Source: Apiotrichum sp. Y4204
Lineage: Eukaryota > Basidiomycota > Tremellomycetes > Trichosporonales > Trichosporonaceae
Assembly: GCA_025531455.1 (NCBI GenBank)
Contig: JAMYHL010000035.1
Location: 1 to 64,000, forward strand
Length of the DNA stretch: 64,000 nt
Direction: 5' to 3'
Position 1 is the stretch's first letter, and the number at the start of each line of letters is the position of its first letter. Both the position numbers and the translations under genes were made by a program. Below the pieces are notes generated by a model, which made no database searches, was not told the origin of the DNA, and saw nothing but the letters and a program-made list of their open reading frames with translations. This document shows positions 12,664 to 24,973 of the stretch, piece after piece.

Positions 12664-15600
12664 ATGGCGTCCCGGCTCGAGGGATCACCTTCGTCGTCGA
12701 GTGAGTGTGTTGAAGTGAAAACAGCACAAATTATTTGCTTATCTGTGTCAAGAGCGCGTCAGCGCCTTGTCAAAGACAAGAGAACGAACTATGATTCGAC
12801 GGGTTATTTCATCCCGAGCTTCACCTGGTGAGCATAGATATCTGTGAGCGCTTTGTTGACGTTAGCCCCAAAGGACGAGTTCGATGAGGATGTTACGGAG
12901 GAGGCGAAAGAGTACGCCATCGAGAGGAACATCGAGAGTGAAAGGAACAAGGTCCGAGAGGAAAACATCCGTCGAAAAGAAAATGGCCAATCAACGCTTC
13001 GTCTTCCGGCCAAATATAAGAAGGAGAAGCGCCAACGCGCGGGAGCAGTCGACGACGACTCGGCCTCCGACGGATCGGCGCCCTCCGTAGACGATGCCTG
13101 GCGTGGATTTGAATACGAAGGCCGTAGGTCTCTCCATGCTGGCTGTTTGGATTTCTGACCCCCCTCAGAGAGGCTTCTCAACTTCAATCCTCTGCCAGTC
13201 CTGGCAAGTGCGTCCAACGATTTTCAAGTATGTTAACACCGCAGAGCTTTCTCCAAGTGAATTTTGTCCAGCAGACATAATTCGACAACATGATCCAACA
13301 AGGTCTCACGAGCATGACGTCGAACATGTCTTCGATTGCGTCGCCGTGTCAGACTCGGGGGATCTTCGCGAGGATAGAAAGTTAACGGAGGAGCTGATGC
13401 CGAAAGAGGAGGCATCAAAGGAAGGGAGAGAGCGAGTGGAAGAAAATGGGGGCGAAGGATCAGACGAAAACGAAGAGGAGGAAGAAGATTACGGCGACGA
13501 CGATGCAACCGTCGTTCCTTGGCAAAAGACCTCTTCTTCTGAGATCAAAGAAGAGCGCATGCCATTCGGTGACCGCTCTGAGGTTGTTGAGGATGAACTT
13601 GAGGAAGAAGAAGAGGCTTACTCCGACGAGGAGTTCTTTGACAGTGAGTGAGCCTAGTCGATGAGATTGACTGACGTCAGCGCTAACGCGCTCCTCATCC
13701 AACCCAAGGCAGTCACCAACTCTATCCGCAACTACGAATAGCCAGCTTCTTGAGTTGACTGAAAGACCTCCGTTTCAGTGCACTCAAGAGCAACGGAAGA
13801 TCCCTCCTTTCGTGCTGGACCCGGATGACGACGCCATCACCATTCCAGCCCCTCTAAACAGATTTCTCCGTGACTATCAACGCAGTGGGGTCTGGTTCCT
13901 GTATCGCAAGTACAAATGCGGAATGGGTGGCATTCTTGGCGATGATATGGGACTCGGCAAGACAGTTCAGGTCATTGCTTTTGTGCGTTAATCCGAAATT
14001 TTTGTTTTCTGATGCCCTTTAGCTTTCGGCCATCATGCGCAAGACGGGAACGGGCCTCGACGGTGGACGTCGGAAAGACCTAATTCGTAGTCGTCGGCAA
14101 ACGCTACCCCCGCAGCAGTGGGCGACTGCCCTCCTGGTTTGCCCAACATCTTTGATCCCAAACGCAAGTTTGATTGGGAAGGATTGGAAGTTGCTAACGA
14201 CAGTGGGCTCGAGAGCTGGATTTGTGGGGGTACTTTGAGTACCAAATTTGGACTTCAACAAATTCCAGCTCCACTGTGAAGTCGATGCGAGGAGGGTATC
14301 TGGATATAAGTAAGAGCACACGAGCGGGATATGGCTAATCATGTGAAGTCCTCATTTCGCATGACCTGTTGGTGAAGGCGGCAGATGAGGTAAAAACCTT
14401 GCCATTTTCGTGGGTCGTGACTCAGCGGCATCCTTGCTGACCACAGGGTTGTCATTGTGGATGAGGCCCACCGGATGAAGAATCCCAAAGGACGTCTGGG
14501 GCTTGCGGTAAAGAAAATTCCCTGCAAGTCATGCTTCGCTCTGACTGGCACCTTGATGCAGAACCGGATGGAAGAAATGTGGAGCGTTCTCGACTTTGTA
14601 AGTCAATATCTTCACTTGCATACTGACTGCAGTGTCAACGCGGCTGGGTTGGAACATTGAAACAGTGGCGAAACTATATTGTCAATCCAATCAACCGCGG
14701 CCACCGCCATGACGGAAACGTCAAAGAGGTCGTCAAAGCAATTGTTAGTCGAGTACCTCGGTTGCTCAAGTCTGATCCCAGATCTGTCTTGGACAGGTGT
14801 TTGCCAACATCCTTCCGCATTTTTACCTGCGTCGTGACAAACGTCTCATTGCGAATGAGGTAGGACAGATCGGTGACGACGCTCACAACATAGCTACCAC
14901 AGAAGCGGGATTTGGTGGTTCTGTGTCCCCTCGGTGCACACCAAGACGCTGTCTATAGGAGAGTCATTGCGTCTGATGGTGGGTAATACGAGCAAGCAAC
15001 TCTTAACGCCACAGATGTCAAATTCATTCTGTCGTCGAAAGACCCATGCGAATGCGGCTCCGAGAAGCAGCGCTCCAAATGTTGCCACCAGGTCAACTCT
15101 GTCGGGGATCGCGTTCGCGAGGCGATCCTGAAAATGTAAGCTGTCAGTCAGTGCTGAGATTTGACCACAGGTTTGACGCGCTCGGTCGCGTAGCGAATGT
15201 AGGTACAACTATAAAAGGCAGTTGCTGATGAGCTAGCATATGGCTCTGCTTTACCACAGTGCGTTGGTGCGAGAGAACAATGCTCACCATAAGACCCTGC
15301 AGACCCTCCACAAGTGCAGGAAGTTAACAGGAGAGTCTTCCAATTCTGTGTATGTTACCTCAGCCTATGACTTTGTAACTGAGATTTCAGACCGGCGAGG
15401 CGTATGATCCGGCACGACAGAACGCCGTTGAAGCCACGTTGTGAGTACAAAAGGTTTGCTAGCTTTAACACACAGCGATCCCAACAATTGTGGGAAGTGG
15501 ACGGTATGTGCGGAGACTTGGTGGAGGCGGACGTCAGCTGACGATCAGTTGCTGAAAAACATGCTACTTGAATGGAGAGCTAAGCCTGGGGAGAACAACA

Positions 15601-17035
15601 AAGTCCTTCTCTTTTCCAACTCTGTCCGACTGCTGAAGTACATCGAAGACTTCATCAACATGTCAGACGAACGTGAGTCCTCGAACCGGGAGACGCTGAC
15701 AGATCAGTCGGCTCATTTGATTTCAGTGTCTTTTCTGGTGAAGTCGACAAAGCTGATAGAATGGCCATGGTCGACCGGTTTCAAGACCCAACGAGTAATC
15801 ATTTTTTGATGCTCGTTAGCACCATGGCCGGTGGCGTCGGGCTGAACCTCACTGCCGTGTGTATCAGGATGTAGATTGCCACTAATGTCCCAGGCCAACA
15901 AGGTCATCATCTTCGATCCGAATTGGAGTGGGTCCCACCTTCTAACGAGTCTCAGTCTGGCCAGCTGACACACCAGACCCTGCCAATGACCTTCAAGCAA
16001 TGGATCGCGCTTTTCGCTTTGGCCAGAAGCGTGCAGTGTAAGTATGGCGATCTGATGAAGCTGATTCTCAGTGACGTTTATCGCTTCATCAGCCAAGGAA
16101 CGATTGAAGAATTGATGTATGAACGTCAAAGTGAGTTGGCTCTCAAGGGGCTGCGCTCATAATTAGTTTATAAGCAACAGAGGGCCCGACAGGTCAACGA
16201 CGGCACATTTGAACGCCGAACCCACAAGGGCTTTGAAGGCGCCTCGAGCAAGGCGGACAAGGGGGAACTCTTCGGTGTTCACAACATTTTCCGGTATAAT
16301 CCGGACGGTTACATAAAGGGCAACGTGAGTCGTGCATCAACAGTATCATCTCTGACCTTTAGCTCGAACGAGTTCAGAATGCAGAGGAACAGTTGCGAAA
16401 CGACTTCGTCGAGGAGCAGTACGAGTCCGACTCTGAGAACGATGAGGATGAGGTATGCCATCTGCTTTCTCGTGGCTAACGTTTAGGACGATGATTGTAA
16501 ACTGATCAGGCGGCACCGAATGGATCAGCTCAAGAAGAGGGCAGCAGTCGAGGTCAACCTGATGGTGGACATTATGTTGGATGATGTGGCTGTGGAACCC
16601 CCAAGGAGCGAGGATAACATCCTCGACAGACTTGGTCTCAACTGTGAGTTTGACTACTTAATACGTTCAACTAGTGATAAGCCAAGCGCAACTGATTCTC
16701 CTTCCACCATGTTGCCGACCAATGCTGACCCGCCAGCCTTGGATCACAACGAAGCATTCCGCGATTCTCCTGAGGAGCGCGTTCTTTACGAGAAGGGCCT
16801 CAAGGTGGGCTGTTACACTGGATTTTGAGAACTGACATCAGCTCCTCCTGGAACGTCCTGATCTAGCGGAGATGCCTGCCAACGAGATTGGTAAAGTGCG
16901 ACTTCCCAGTGAACGCGAGGCGAAACGTGCCAAGCGTGAGGAGGAGCACGAGGAGGAACCCTGGTTGCAGCGGTTCAACCAGAAGAGACAAAAGACTGAT
17001 GCGCCGAGGAAGAAGTTGGTCGATGAAGAGCTGTA
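12664..17035 (+). CDS. SNF2-family DNA-dependent ATPase, ERCC6L2/Rad26-like
   Basis: Nuclear ATP-dependent DNA translocase, probably in genome maintenance by analogy to ERCC6L2. Order seen: an acidic and basic N-terminal region; motif I DDMGLGKTVQVIAF (13945-13984); motif II VDEAHRMKNP with the following LTGTLMQNRMEEMWS; the LRRDKRLIANE segment; motif IV KVLLFSNSVRLLKYIE; motif V STMAGGVGLNLTA; and motif VI AMDRAFRFGQKR (15991-16038). A cysteine cluster PCECGSEKQRSKCCH sits between the lobes at about 15051-15095. After motif VI comes LFGVHNIFRYNPDGYIKGN, which resembles the HEBO region downstream of the helicase in ERCC6L2 relatives. The C-terminus is charged and ends in KKLVDEEL. About a dozen introns are needed. 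The first exons (start at 12664, MASRLEGSPSSSS) are uncertain because the next splice junctions do not resolve cleanly by eye. The gene is convergent with ALO1, 101 bases away. Confidence 0.85.
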
Positions 17036-17136
17036 GGTTTCTTACAGACCCTCATTTGTACCGTGTAGCACGTAGTTCATAATACCTATTCTCCATAACC
17101 CGGAAATTCTCTGTATCTCTATACTCTATTATTGAA

Positions 17137-18929
17137 TTAAGGCCGGTTCTTAAACAGACGCGCACTAATGTCGTCTCCGTATATGTGGCGGCGGATATAC
17201 TCATTGCGCATGACACCGTTGGGATCCACTCGTGTAAGGACCTGACGGAACTCGTCAAATTTGGGGTACAATGACTCGATGGCTTTCGGCGTGAGCGAAT
17301 GCTCCTTGGCCCAGTGCGGCCGTCCGCCGTGTGCGGCGCAAATCTCAGCAAAGCGTCCTTGGTATTTCCGGTAGGGAACAGCAAGTCCATAGGGACTAGA
17401 AGTTAGTGTCAATTCAAACAAAAGGGCCCCATGGACATACCGGTAGGTGACGACGCCGATCCAGCATGTCTCGCGGCCATATCCGGGGCTGAGGGGGATG
17501 TCGTCGGCCTTTGTCCAGCGTATCTCGATGGGGAAATGCACACGAATTCCGCTAGGGTCGGCATCCTGCTCGTCGAGGTACGCGCGAAGTTCCTCAAGGA
17601 CCGCCTTGGCCTCACGCGCATCGACGGCCCACTCGGTCGTATACTGCGGGAAAAGACAGTCAAAGTTGAACACGCGGTAGCTGTGGTCGATGACGGTGCC
17701 CCCGCCGCGGGCGAGATACCACGCCCACCGGCCGACATAGGGCGTGAAGTTGCGCGCAAAACGCGAAACAAACAGCAGAAATTGCGTGACGTGAAATCCT
17801 AAGAAATGGTCCAGATATGAGCCGGCGGGCTGGGCCGGCACATATGTGCGGTTCGCACGGGCCACGATCATGCCCTTCCCTGCGGGATACCACCAGACGC
17901 GGACGTGCTGCGCCGATCCCTTGATCTCGTCGAGATTATCCAGCACCTCGTCGACGGTGTACGCCGTCTTCACCTCCTCCAGGCGGTAGGCGTCCTCGAC
18001 GCAAATCTCGACGGTGAGGATCAGACCGGTTGCTCCCAGCCCGCATTGTGACGCGGCGAAGAGGGGCGCGTCCACTGTTGCGCTACAATGCGCCACGGGG
18101 GCGTCTGGGAGAGGAAGAATTAGACGCAGAGACTGAACATCTGTTGAGATGACAGGATAGTCGACGCCTGATCCGTGCGAGGCGGTGGAAATGAGTCCGC
18201 CGATGGTCTGGTCGCTTATGCTTCCAAGGTTACGAAGCGCGAGAGGAGGCGAAGCGGATGCGAGCGCCGAGTGCACGTCATGCAGTGTTGTTCCGGCTCG
18301 GAAGGTGGCTGTCTTCTTGACATGGTCGATCTGCGGTCAGCACGGACAAGGGACTGGAACGAGATTATAAAGCACACATCGTTAGACATGCGCTTACAAA
18401 TATCAGGGAATGAGACACTGCTGAACACGGAGAGGAGGCCGGCTTGAGGAACAGTATCCATCAAGGAGGTATGCTGCACAGCCCGCAAACTGACCAAGAA
18501 CAAGCATGGACATCGTTGCCGGAGCGCGTCCTTACTCAGACAGCCCGGACCCTACCATTCAAAACTCACGTTTACGGCTCCCGAGAAACCCTCCATCCGA
18601 ACGAGCCATCCGTTGGTGCACGAAAGATCACTCGGACTATGTCCCACGCCAACAGGATGCACGCTTGCACCTTCGCGCCGCGCGAGCTCCACAATCTGGC
18701 GGCACTCGAGGTCGGTCGTGGGCGCAAAGACGCGCTGCGGGCGGCACTCGAACGTGCGCGCCCAGTTGGTGAAGCGGGAGAGTGGTGAGCGCGTCGGGAC
18801 GGATATTGGCTCGAGTGCGATGCGCAGGTCCTCTGTTGAGATACTAGACAGGTCATGGTCGCCGTTTGGAGGTGCAAGGGTCGTGCCTTTAGTCGACGCG
18901 TATGCCGCCGACGTGCCGTAGGCTGCCAT
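17137..18929 (-). CDS. ALO1: D-arabinono-1,4-lactone oxidase
   Basis: Flavoprotein that makes D-erythroascorbate from D-arabinono-1,4-lactone with O2, giving H2O2. In fungi it sits in the mitochondrial membrane. The first exon carries the FAD-binding start: FTNWARTFECRPQRVFAPTT and GVGHSPSDLSCTNGWLVRM, where the His in GHSPSD is in the position of the flavin-linked residue of the family. The next exons give the second half of the FAD domain (GSISDQTIGGLISTASHG) and the ALO C-terminal domain with the HWAK motif (PHWAKEHSLTPKAIESLYPK). An intron of 45 nt at 17396-17440 (GTATGT donor, CTAAC branch, TAG acceptor) is a multiple of three and has no stop; removing it restores TYR|SPYGLAVPYRKY. The small exon or exons between 18360 and 18560 are not fully resolved. 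Confidence 0.92.
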
Positions 18930-19780
18930 CGTGAAATCGCGCGTTCGAAATCGATGCCTCGGGGCTAATCACCTGTTGCAGGCGCGTGCACTCGTCTGCA
19001 CGGTGCGAGAGGAGGAGAGGGATGAAAGGTAGGAGGATGCGACCGATGTTGAAGTGGGCAGGATGTCAAGACTTGCGTTGAAGACGCTGGAGCAGGTTTG
19101 TTGATGACGGATATTCGCGGGGGTGTGGTTGTGGACCGGGGTTCGCAATCGATAATTTCTGGATGACTGTACTTTTCTGGTCCGCAAGCGCGCAATCTCC
19201 GCGAGCGGATCAACAGCCAGCGGCAACTGAAATTACACTTGTCGGCCGGTTCGGGTCCGCTTTGCCCAGGCTGCAAAAGTCTCCGGCTGCTTTGGCCCGG
19301 CCCGACGCCGTACATTTCCGACCGTGCCTTCAAGCTTGCGCAGCGTGTCGCCCACTACAGCTCATCGTCATGGGCTTGTCCGCTCCACGACTGTATACAT
19401 CATCTTCGTCACAGTCTGGCTATCTTCACCCACTTGTCTAAGGTAGTGAGCGTGTGGAGAATGCTGGCCATTGTGGACAGAGGTGGTGCTGTGCATCGCT
19501 GTCTCAGCCCGGCGGTCTTACTCAACCAGAACAATCCCTGAGGGGGCTTTGAGATCTGGAATCTCAACGCACAGAATTTCATCGACCCATCGACGTCATA
19601 CCAAACCTCTTCAAAAGTTGCCAGAGAGTGTCTGTGGGGGTCGTTCCGGTCGTGGTATATTGATACATGGACATTCTCGAAATAGTATTGAACACATGAG
19701 CGTCGGACATATGGAACAGGTTTTAGGGGGCACGGAGGCGGCAGATCGTCTCGATTGTAAGAGTTGTGGACAACCAGTGC
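18930..19780. other. Intergenic: ALO1 upstream and 3' side of the M50B-like gene
   Basis: Both neighbours are on the minus strand, so this holds the ALO1 promoter and leader and the 3' UTR of the gene at 19781-21118. Open frames on both strands have no recognisable content. Confidence 0.45.
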
Positions 19781-21118
19781 TTAGGTTGGAAGGAACGCCG
19801 CTCTGCCTGTCAGTGTACTCCAGTCGTGGAAACTTGTACTCACGCATCGCGATACATCCGCTCGGAATCTTTCTTTTGAAGTGAGTTTTGACCTGAACAT
19901 GCCCATCGAATGGTAGCTCCACAGAGATTGACGTACCCGAAACACAATGACACCTGCAAAGATAGCTGCGACGAACACGAGACAGTCGTACACTACCCAG
20001 CTAACGAAGAATACTGTTGTCAGCCAGTGCTGTCAGGTCAGTCTTTGTCAACGCACGCGGCGCCGGTTGTCCAGTAATGTCTGAGAACTGGGTGCAGTCG
20101 CTAGTATTTGGCTTGTCGAACACCCTCTCGTCGATGTAGTCCCAAACAGGGTAGAAAAGGTTGAAGATGCCAACCAAAAGCACTGCTGTCAGCTCTTGTG
20201 TCATTCAAAGATGAAATTACCGTAAAACCGCAGTGCGCTGCCATGGTCGCCGAACCACAGTCCGATAAGTAGCACCTCGAGGCAGAAGACGCTGACGAAT
20301 GGGCTGGTGCATGAAGTCAACAGCTGAGAGTTTTGTGTACCACTCACATCACCGTATCAGCGCGCACCAGGGGAACAAGCATGGTTATGGCGATAGTAAA
20401 GCTTGCGATCTTGGACGCAACAATGTCGACTACGCGTCAGGCCTCAGTGTCCCGAGGGCGCACTCACAAGCACAAAACTGTCAAGTCAGTCATAGGGTCG
20501 TCGCAACTGTGTTCGGGCAGTGTTTCCTTCTGCACGCGGATCACCAGACACTCACTACATAGAGGAATCCAATGATACTACTACCCACATACCCCATGAG
20601 GAGAGTGATGACTGCCTTGGCGCTCCAATGAAGTTTGCCGTAACTCGCCGTCGCGTACGGGTTGACGAGAACACGAGGCACAGTCCGCATAAGGCCCATG
20701 ATGTGTGTGGCGCCACCAGCGTTGGGGTCAATACATACGCTCACCACGGTGCCACCGCAGACAATGCCGGCAAGAAGATGGAACATTTCGTGGGTTCCCA
20801 CTACAAGTAGCTGGAAGTCAGTCGACCATTTTGGAAGGTTGAACGAAAAGAGCTTTTGATGATCTCAGCGGGCCCCTGGACTCACCCTAATACCAGCAAC
20901 TGCATCCCGTAGAATAGGGGCGTTCCAGAAGATACCGGCGACAAGAATCATTACCAAGGCGGCGATAATTGTATGTGTCTCTTCATGGTGTCAGCGAGTC
21001 CCTCGAGCGCATTGGAAGTGGACGTACGGAAGGAGTTGGGGCTTTCAAAACCGCGCTCGGAGATGCCCTTTGCCGCAGCTGTCGCCGTAATGACTGTAGT
21101 ATTGGCAGGTAGCCCCAT
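19781..21118 (-). CDS. M50B-like integral membrane zinc metalloprotease
   Basis: Multi-pass membrane protein resembling the Peptidase_M50B family. The zinc motif HExxH is visible in VVGTHEMFHLLAGIVCGG, followed by VSVCIDPNAGGATHIMG, matching the family pattern of HExxH, a Gly-Gly turn and an Asp-Pro-Asn/Gly-Gly-Thr stretch. Further membrane segments are IIAALVMILVAGIFWNAPIL upstream, then ITLLMGYVGSSIIGFLYVV, SFTIAITMLVPLV, VFCLEVLLIGLWFG and LVFVAAIFAGVIVF. It needs about eight exons, one of them a 10-nt micro-exon (20468-20477) that joins FLYV to DIVASKIAS. The start at 21118 (MGLPANTTVITAT) is the first Met of the chain. The stop at 19781 follows a final small exon ending RRAAFLPT. Substrate is unknown. 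Confidence 0.72.
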
Positions 21119-22474
21119 ACCTGATGTTGGAAGAGAGGATATCTGGAGCTAGTTGAGTGACGACCAAACCGAAAGTGCGCGTGGGGCGAGTGGAGAGAGT
21201 GGTAGTGTGAATGATGGAGTGAGAAGTTAGTCGCTGCTGTTTACATGCGTCGCCGCGCACACACTCAGGTGAAGGGGGTCAGTGCAAACGGTGACAGAAA
21301 GGGGGTACTCGGTGATCAGTGATCAGTGACGTGTGTGGGTTGCTGGAACACACATGTGCGCAGCTGCGAGCGCCTCGAGCTCCGTGCGGTTCCCAGGCTG
21401 CAGGCTGCACGGACCATGTGCTCATGGAGGTCAGATATATGCAGATATGCAGATATCGGCCAGGGTAGTTGTACCACATGCCACAGGACTTTAGTCGCTG
21501 TTATCACGGAATCCGTCAGGAATTCACGGTCTCCTGCTCGAAAAAAATCTCGTATTTGCGGCGCTTTATGGAGGAGCGAGCACCGGTTAGGAGCACGCAT
21601 CCGCTCGGGGAGTGACGTTCCTTTGTTGGGTCGTGCCAACCCATCTCCAATAACCTTGTAGCACAAGCGGACCAGCGACAAGTGTGCGCCCAGCTGTGCC
21701 CAGATTGTGAATCGTGTTTGTCTTAAATGCAGGCTGTTGGCGATCTGCAGAAGATGTTGATCGATGTCGAGGAAAGATACCACAGATCTGCAGGCCCATC
21801 GAGTCATGAAGCGTGGTAGAGCAAACATTGCAGATTGGCAGATGAGCGGCTATGCAGCCCATCAGTCCATCAACTAGCGGCCCAGCAGACGCTTATTTCG
21901 CAGCTTCGCAGGTCGTAGATTGTAGATAAATCGATGATCACTGACAACTGACAGGTTGGACTGCAAGAAGTATGGATCCACGCAGAAGGATCATTCGGCT
22001 CGAGGTCATTGATCGTGGTTCACTGGATCTCTGGTTCATGGAGCCCCACGACCAAGGCGGACAGCGTTTGCGAAGTCCGATTTGCTCCGCCCTGATGGTG
22101 GGAACGCTGCCAGGTGGTTCAGCCGATCAGGATCAGCCAATCGTTCTGTGATCTGTGCCGAGTGGAAGCCGTGGTGGTATTAGGTCAGATTATTACAGAG
22201 CGTACTTCACTTTTGTAATGAGTCGTTAATGCAATCATTAGGACGTATTGTGGGTACTGTTGCAGGTGCAAGAAGGCGCGCAAGTCTTGCACAACCACCA
22301 ACCAGCCAGCGGCCAGCCCTCGCGCACTCGCGCCCGCCCAGTGCGCCCAGTTCACAGATCTACTACCGGTCTATTGCGACGTCAGTTGTCACGATCACAA
22401 CCTGTCCGCTCGTCGACGACTAGATTATCTAGATTTCCCACACTCACCACCAAAACTCCAAAACCGAAAACAAA
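21119..22474. promoter_or_regulatory. Divergent intergenic region, M50B-like gene and MIC10
   Basis: 1.36 kb separating two outward-facing genes. It contains short direct repeats (a doubled GTGATCA at about 21311-21325, and three ATATGCAGATAT-like units at 21434-21456) but no coding signal I trust. The last 100 bases before MIC10 are C-rich, like a leader. Confidence 0.4.
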
Positions 22475-23161
22475 ATGTCCGCTCCTTCCGCTTCGGCCCC
22501 CGTCACCGCTCACGTCGCTTCCGAGGACGTCATTGCCCGCAAGGTTTGTCCCACGACACGCTGCCCGATGTTGAACTCCCACTGACGTTCCAGTTTGACA
22601 ACTGCGTGAGTTACTTATCGCGCCGGCGGGTTGCCTCAACATCTTGATGGCCTATAGTGCGATTGGCATTAGCCTCGCCATTGTCCGCCCAGCAACAACC
22701 GATCTTCTGGTGGAAACTGATGCCAGGCCGCCGACCTGATCGTCAACGCCGGTATCGGCTTCGGCGTCGGTGTCATCGCGTCTGTCCTCCTCTTCAGGCG
22801 TGAGTGTTTAGCGGCATCTTGACGACAATTCCGGATGAAAGGGGCCGTTACTGACTTCTCTCAGGTCGCGGCTGGCCCATTGCGCTCTCGACTGGGTAAG
22901 CAAGGACGAGGGCATCATAGCCTCAGCTAACAAGACAGCTTTGGCGCTGGTGTTGCTTACTCCAACGTACGTTTCCTCAATGGAGCTGCCTGCGAGCTCT
23001 GTTGTTTCTCTACCACATCACATACTCGGCTTCACGAGCTACTATTCATCTACCCCCGCTTGTTCTTCGCAGTCCCATGGCTAACGCCGCAGTGCAACTA
23101 CTCTCTCAACCCCCACGTCCTTCCTGGCACGAAGGTTCTCCCTGCCCCCAAGCAGGTCTGA
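22475..23161 (+). CDS. MIC10: MICOS complex subunit Mic10
   Basis: Small inner mitochondrial membrane protein that bends crista junctions within the MICOS complex. The spliced product is 93 aa. Two hairpin membrane segments carry the family glycine motifs: IVNAGIGFGVGVIASVLLF (GxGxGxG type) and STGFGAGVAYSNCNYS. The positively charged loop RRRGWP lies between them, as in Mic10. Six exons: 22475-22543, 22594-22605, 22727-22799, 22865-22895, 22939-22966 and 23093-23161. They sum to 282 nt and stay in frame. Exon 2 is a 12-nt micro-exon encoding FDNC, just before the first membrane segment. The start (MSAPSASAPV) is the only Met in that exon. Confidence 0.93.
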
Positions 23162-23500
23162 GTTCCGTTCTGAAGAGATGCGGAAAGATATGGATGAGAG
23201 ATTTGAGACTACTTTCCATCGCCAGTTTAATGACGCGACGCATGCGAGGGCATAGAACTGCGGTCGGTCTATGGTGGGAGTGGTGTGCTACTAACCGAGT
23301 GATTCTGGGCTGAGGGCCATGCAAAGAGGAGGGGATTGGAGGGATGATGAGATGATTGTGACGGGTCGGCATCGATTGTAGCCAACATACGGAGAGCTGT
23401 CACCTAACCGTTGATGGGGGAGCGCCACAGTGAACTGAGGAGACAGTGATTCAGACAGAGGCCAGAGGCAATGCGCAAGACCTCGCATGAGGATGTCCAT
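23162..23500. other. Convergent 3' ends
   Basis: The 3' UTRs of MIC10 and of the small minus-strand gene at 23501-23866 meet here. No coding signal is visible. Confidence 0.5.
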
Positions 23501-23866
23501 CTACTTCTTCTCCGCCTCCTGTTGCTCCTGCGTCAGCCATGGAGCACCGCCGATAGCCGAGCCACCTTCCAAGATCGACTCCTTTCCGGAGCTGCTTCCG
23601 TCCCCGGCCACTGTACGCGGCGGAATGCGGCGCTGTTCTTCCCCGAGAAATGCTGTAAGAGGTCAGGATCCGCATTGAATGGCGAGGTGTGTTGCCGGAA
23701 GGTAACTCACAACGACGATACAGAATGGCCGAGGTGATGACGAGTAATGGGAACGATATGACGATCGTCTTGCAAGAGTCAGTTTCTGGCTCTTCTCGAA
23801 TCTCTGAATTTCTGTTTGAGGAGCACTCACCCGTAGACGCTTCGCATCGGCTGTCAACGGGGCCAT
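23501..23866 (-). CDS. Small single-pass membrane protein, unknown function
   Basis: Too split to show as one ORF. Three exons (23866-23831, 23768-23711 and 23652-23501; 246 nt) give 81 aa, with GTGAGT donors at both introns. The start MAPLTADAKRLR is followed by one membrane segment, TIVISFPLLVITSAILYRR, then a hydrophilic tail (FLGEEQRRIPPRTVAGD) ending in GAPWLTQEQQEAEKK. The short basic N-terminus, one helix and polar tail fit small mitochondrial inner-membrane or ER proteins, but I do not recognise the family. Frame consistency and splice signals make a real gene likely. Confidence 0.65.
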
Positions 23867-24973
23867 GTTGTTTCTCGTTCGCTGTCGGGTCTCACAGAGG
23901 ACGGGGCTATGGTACAGTATTGTTGAAAACAACTCTAGATGATAGCTCAACCGATGGTTTATCATTACCATATCACAACAACTTCCGCCTGGTCCAGCCC
24001 AGCAATCTCGCGCAAGTTCATTCACCCAGGCCCCCAGCCTATCATGACAAGGCTCGCCATGGACGTATGGACCGCGCGCCGCTCACCACATATTGTTGCC
24101 ACATATACCACATCACCACATATCACATACACCAGAAAAAGGACAAAAGGGCGGGCCCAAAAAGTAATTGCTCTATGTAAAAAGGAAAAGGGGGGCCCGG
24201 TAAGGTTCCTGAATCTGAAATCAAGCAACCAGCAACCAGGCTATTACGACGAGGAATACAATACAAGAACAATTCACAAAATGATGCTTCTGACAACAGA
24301 ACCCCCAGCCGAGTCCAGTCAACACAACGTAACCTGGCCAACCTGGTCTAGTTCGTCCGGATGCACACATGCGGCATGCAGCAACATGGCAGCTCAGCTA
24401 GCGCAATAGCGCAACCATTCCCCGACCCTCTTCTTCTCCATCCTCTCCCCATCTCTCCGTCTCTCTTGCCTCTCGTCCATTTATCACTTCAACTCGCCTC
24501 GCGCACCGTCCTCGGCAATTGTCCATTGGACGATTGCATCCACACTTATCATCATCACCATCACCATCACAGCCGCTCTCATTCTTCACTTCCCTGACAC
24601 GCTCGCCGTCAACCACATCTTTACCTTTTATTCCCACATCTAACCACTCTTCCCTTTCCGTCATCTTGATTCCTTGACTATCCACAAGCTGTTGCTCTTA
24701 CATCTACTCCCCTCTCCTCATTGCTGTCTCATCCGTCATCTCCCTTGACACCAATATCTACTAAGAAACGCGTGAACGGTTTGACCGTTCAACCCACCGC
24801 TTCCCCTCGTAACAGCCCGCTTGGGAATACACCAGCCTGATCTGTTGTGAACGGGAGCCACACTGAAGATTGGTAAGAATTGAACCTTTAGCTATATTGC
24901 GTTGATCATTGTTCTAACCTTCTCTCAAGCAGAAGCAAGCTGCTTTTAATATCCAAGAACGCGTCCATTGTCA
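23867..24973. promoter_or_regulatory. Divergent region and pyrimidine-rich leader
   Basis: The left half would be the promoter of the small minus-strand gene. From about 24415 to 24740 the plus strand is strongly C/T-rich, with a (CATCAC)-like run at 24550-24570; this is typical of a transcribed leader of the gene starting at 24974. An intron in the leader is plausible (GTAAGAATTG at about 24870 to TCAAGCAG), but I cannot prove it. Confidence 0.4.

Noticed and set aside
21300..21460. Short repeats that might be a CRISPR or satellite
   Set aside because: There are only two or three degenerate units of 7-12 bases, with no spacer regularity.
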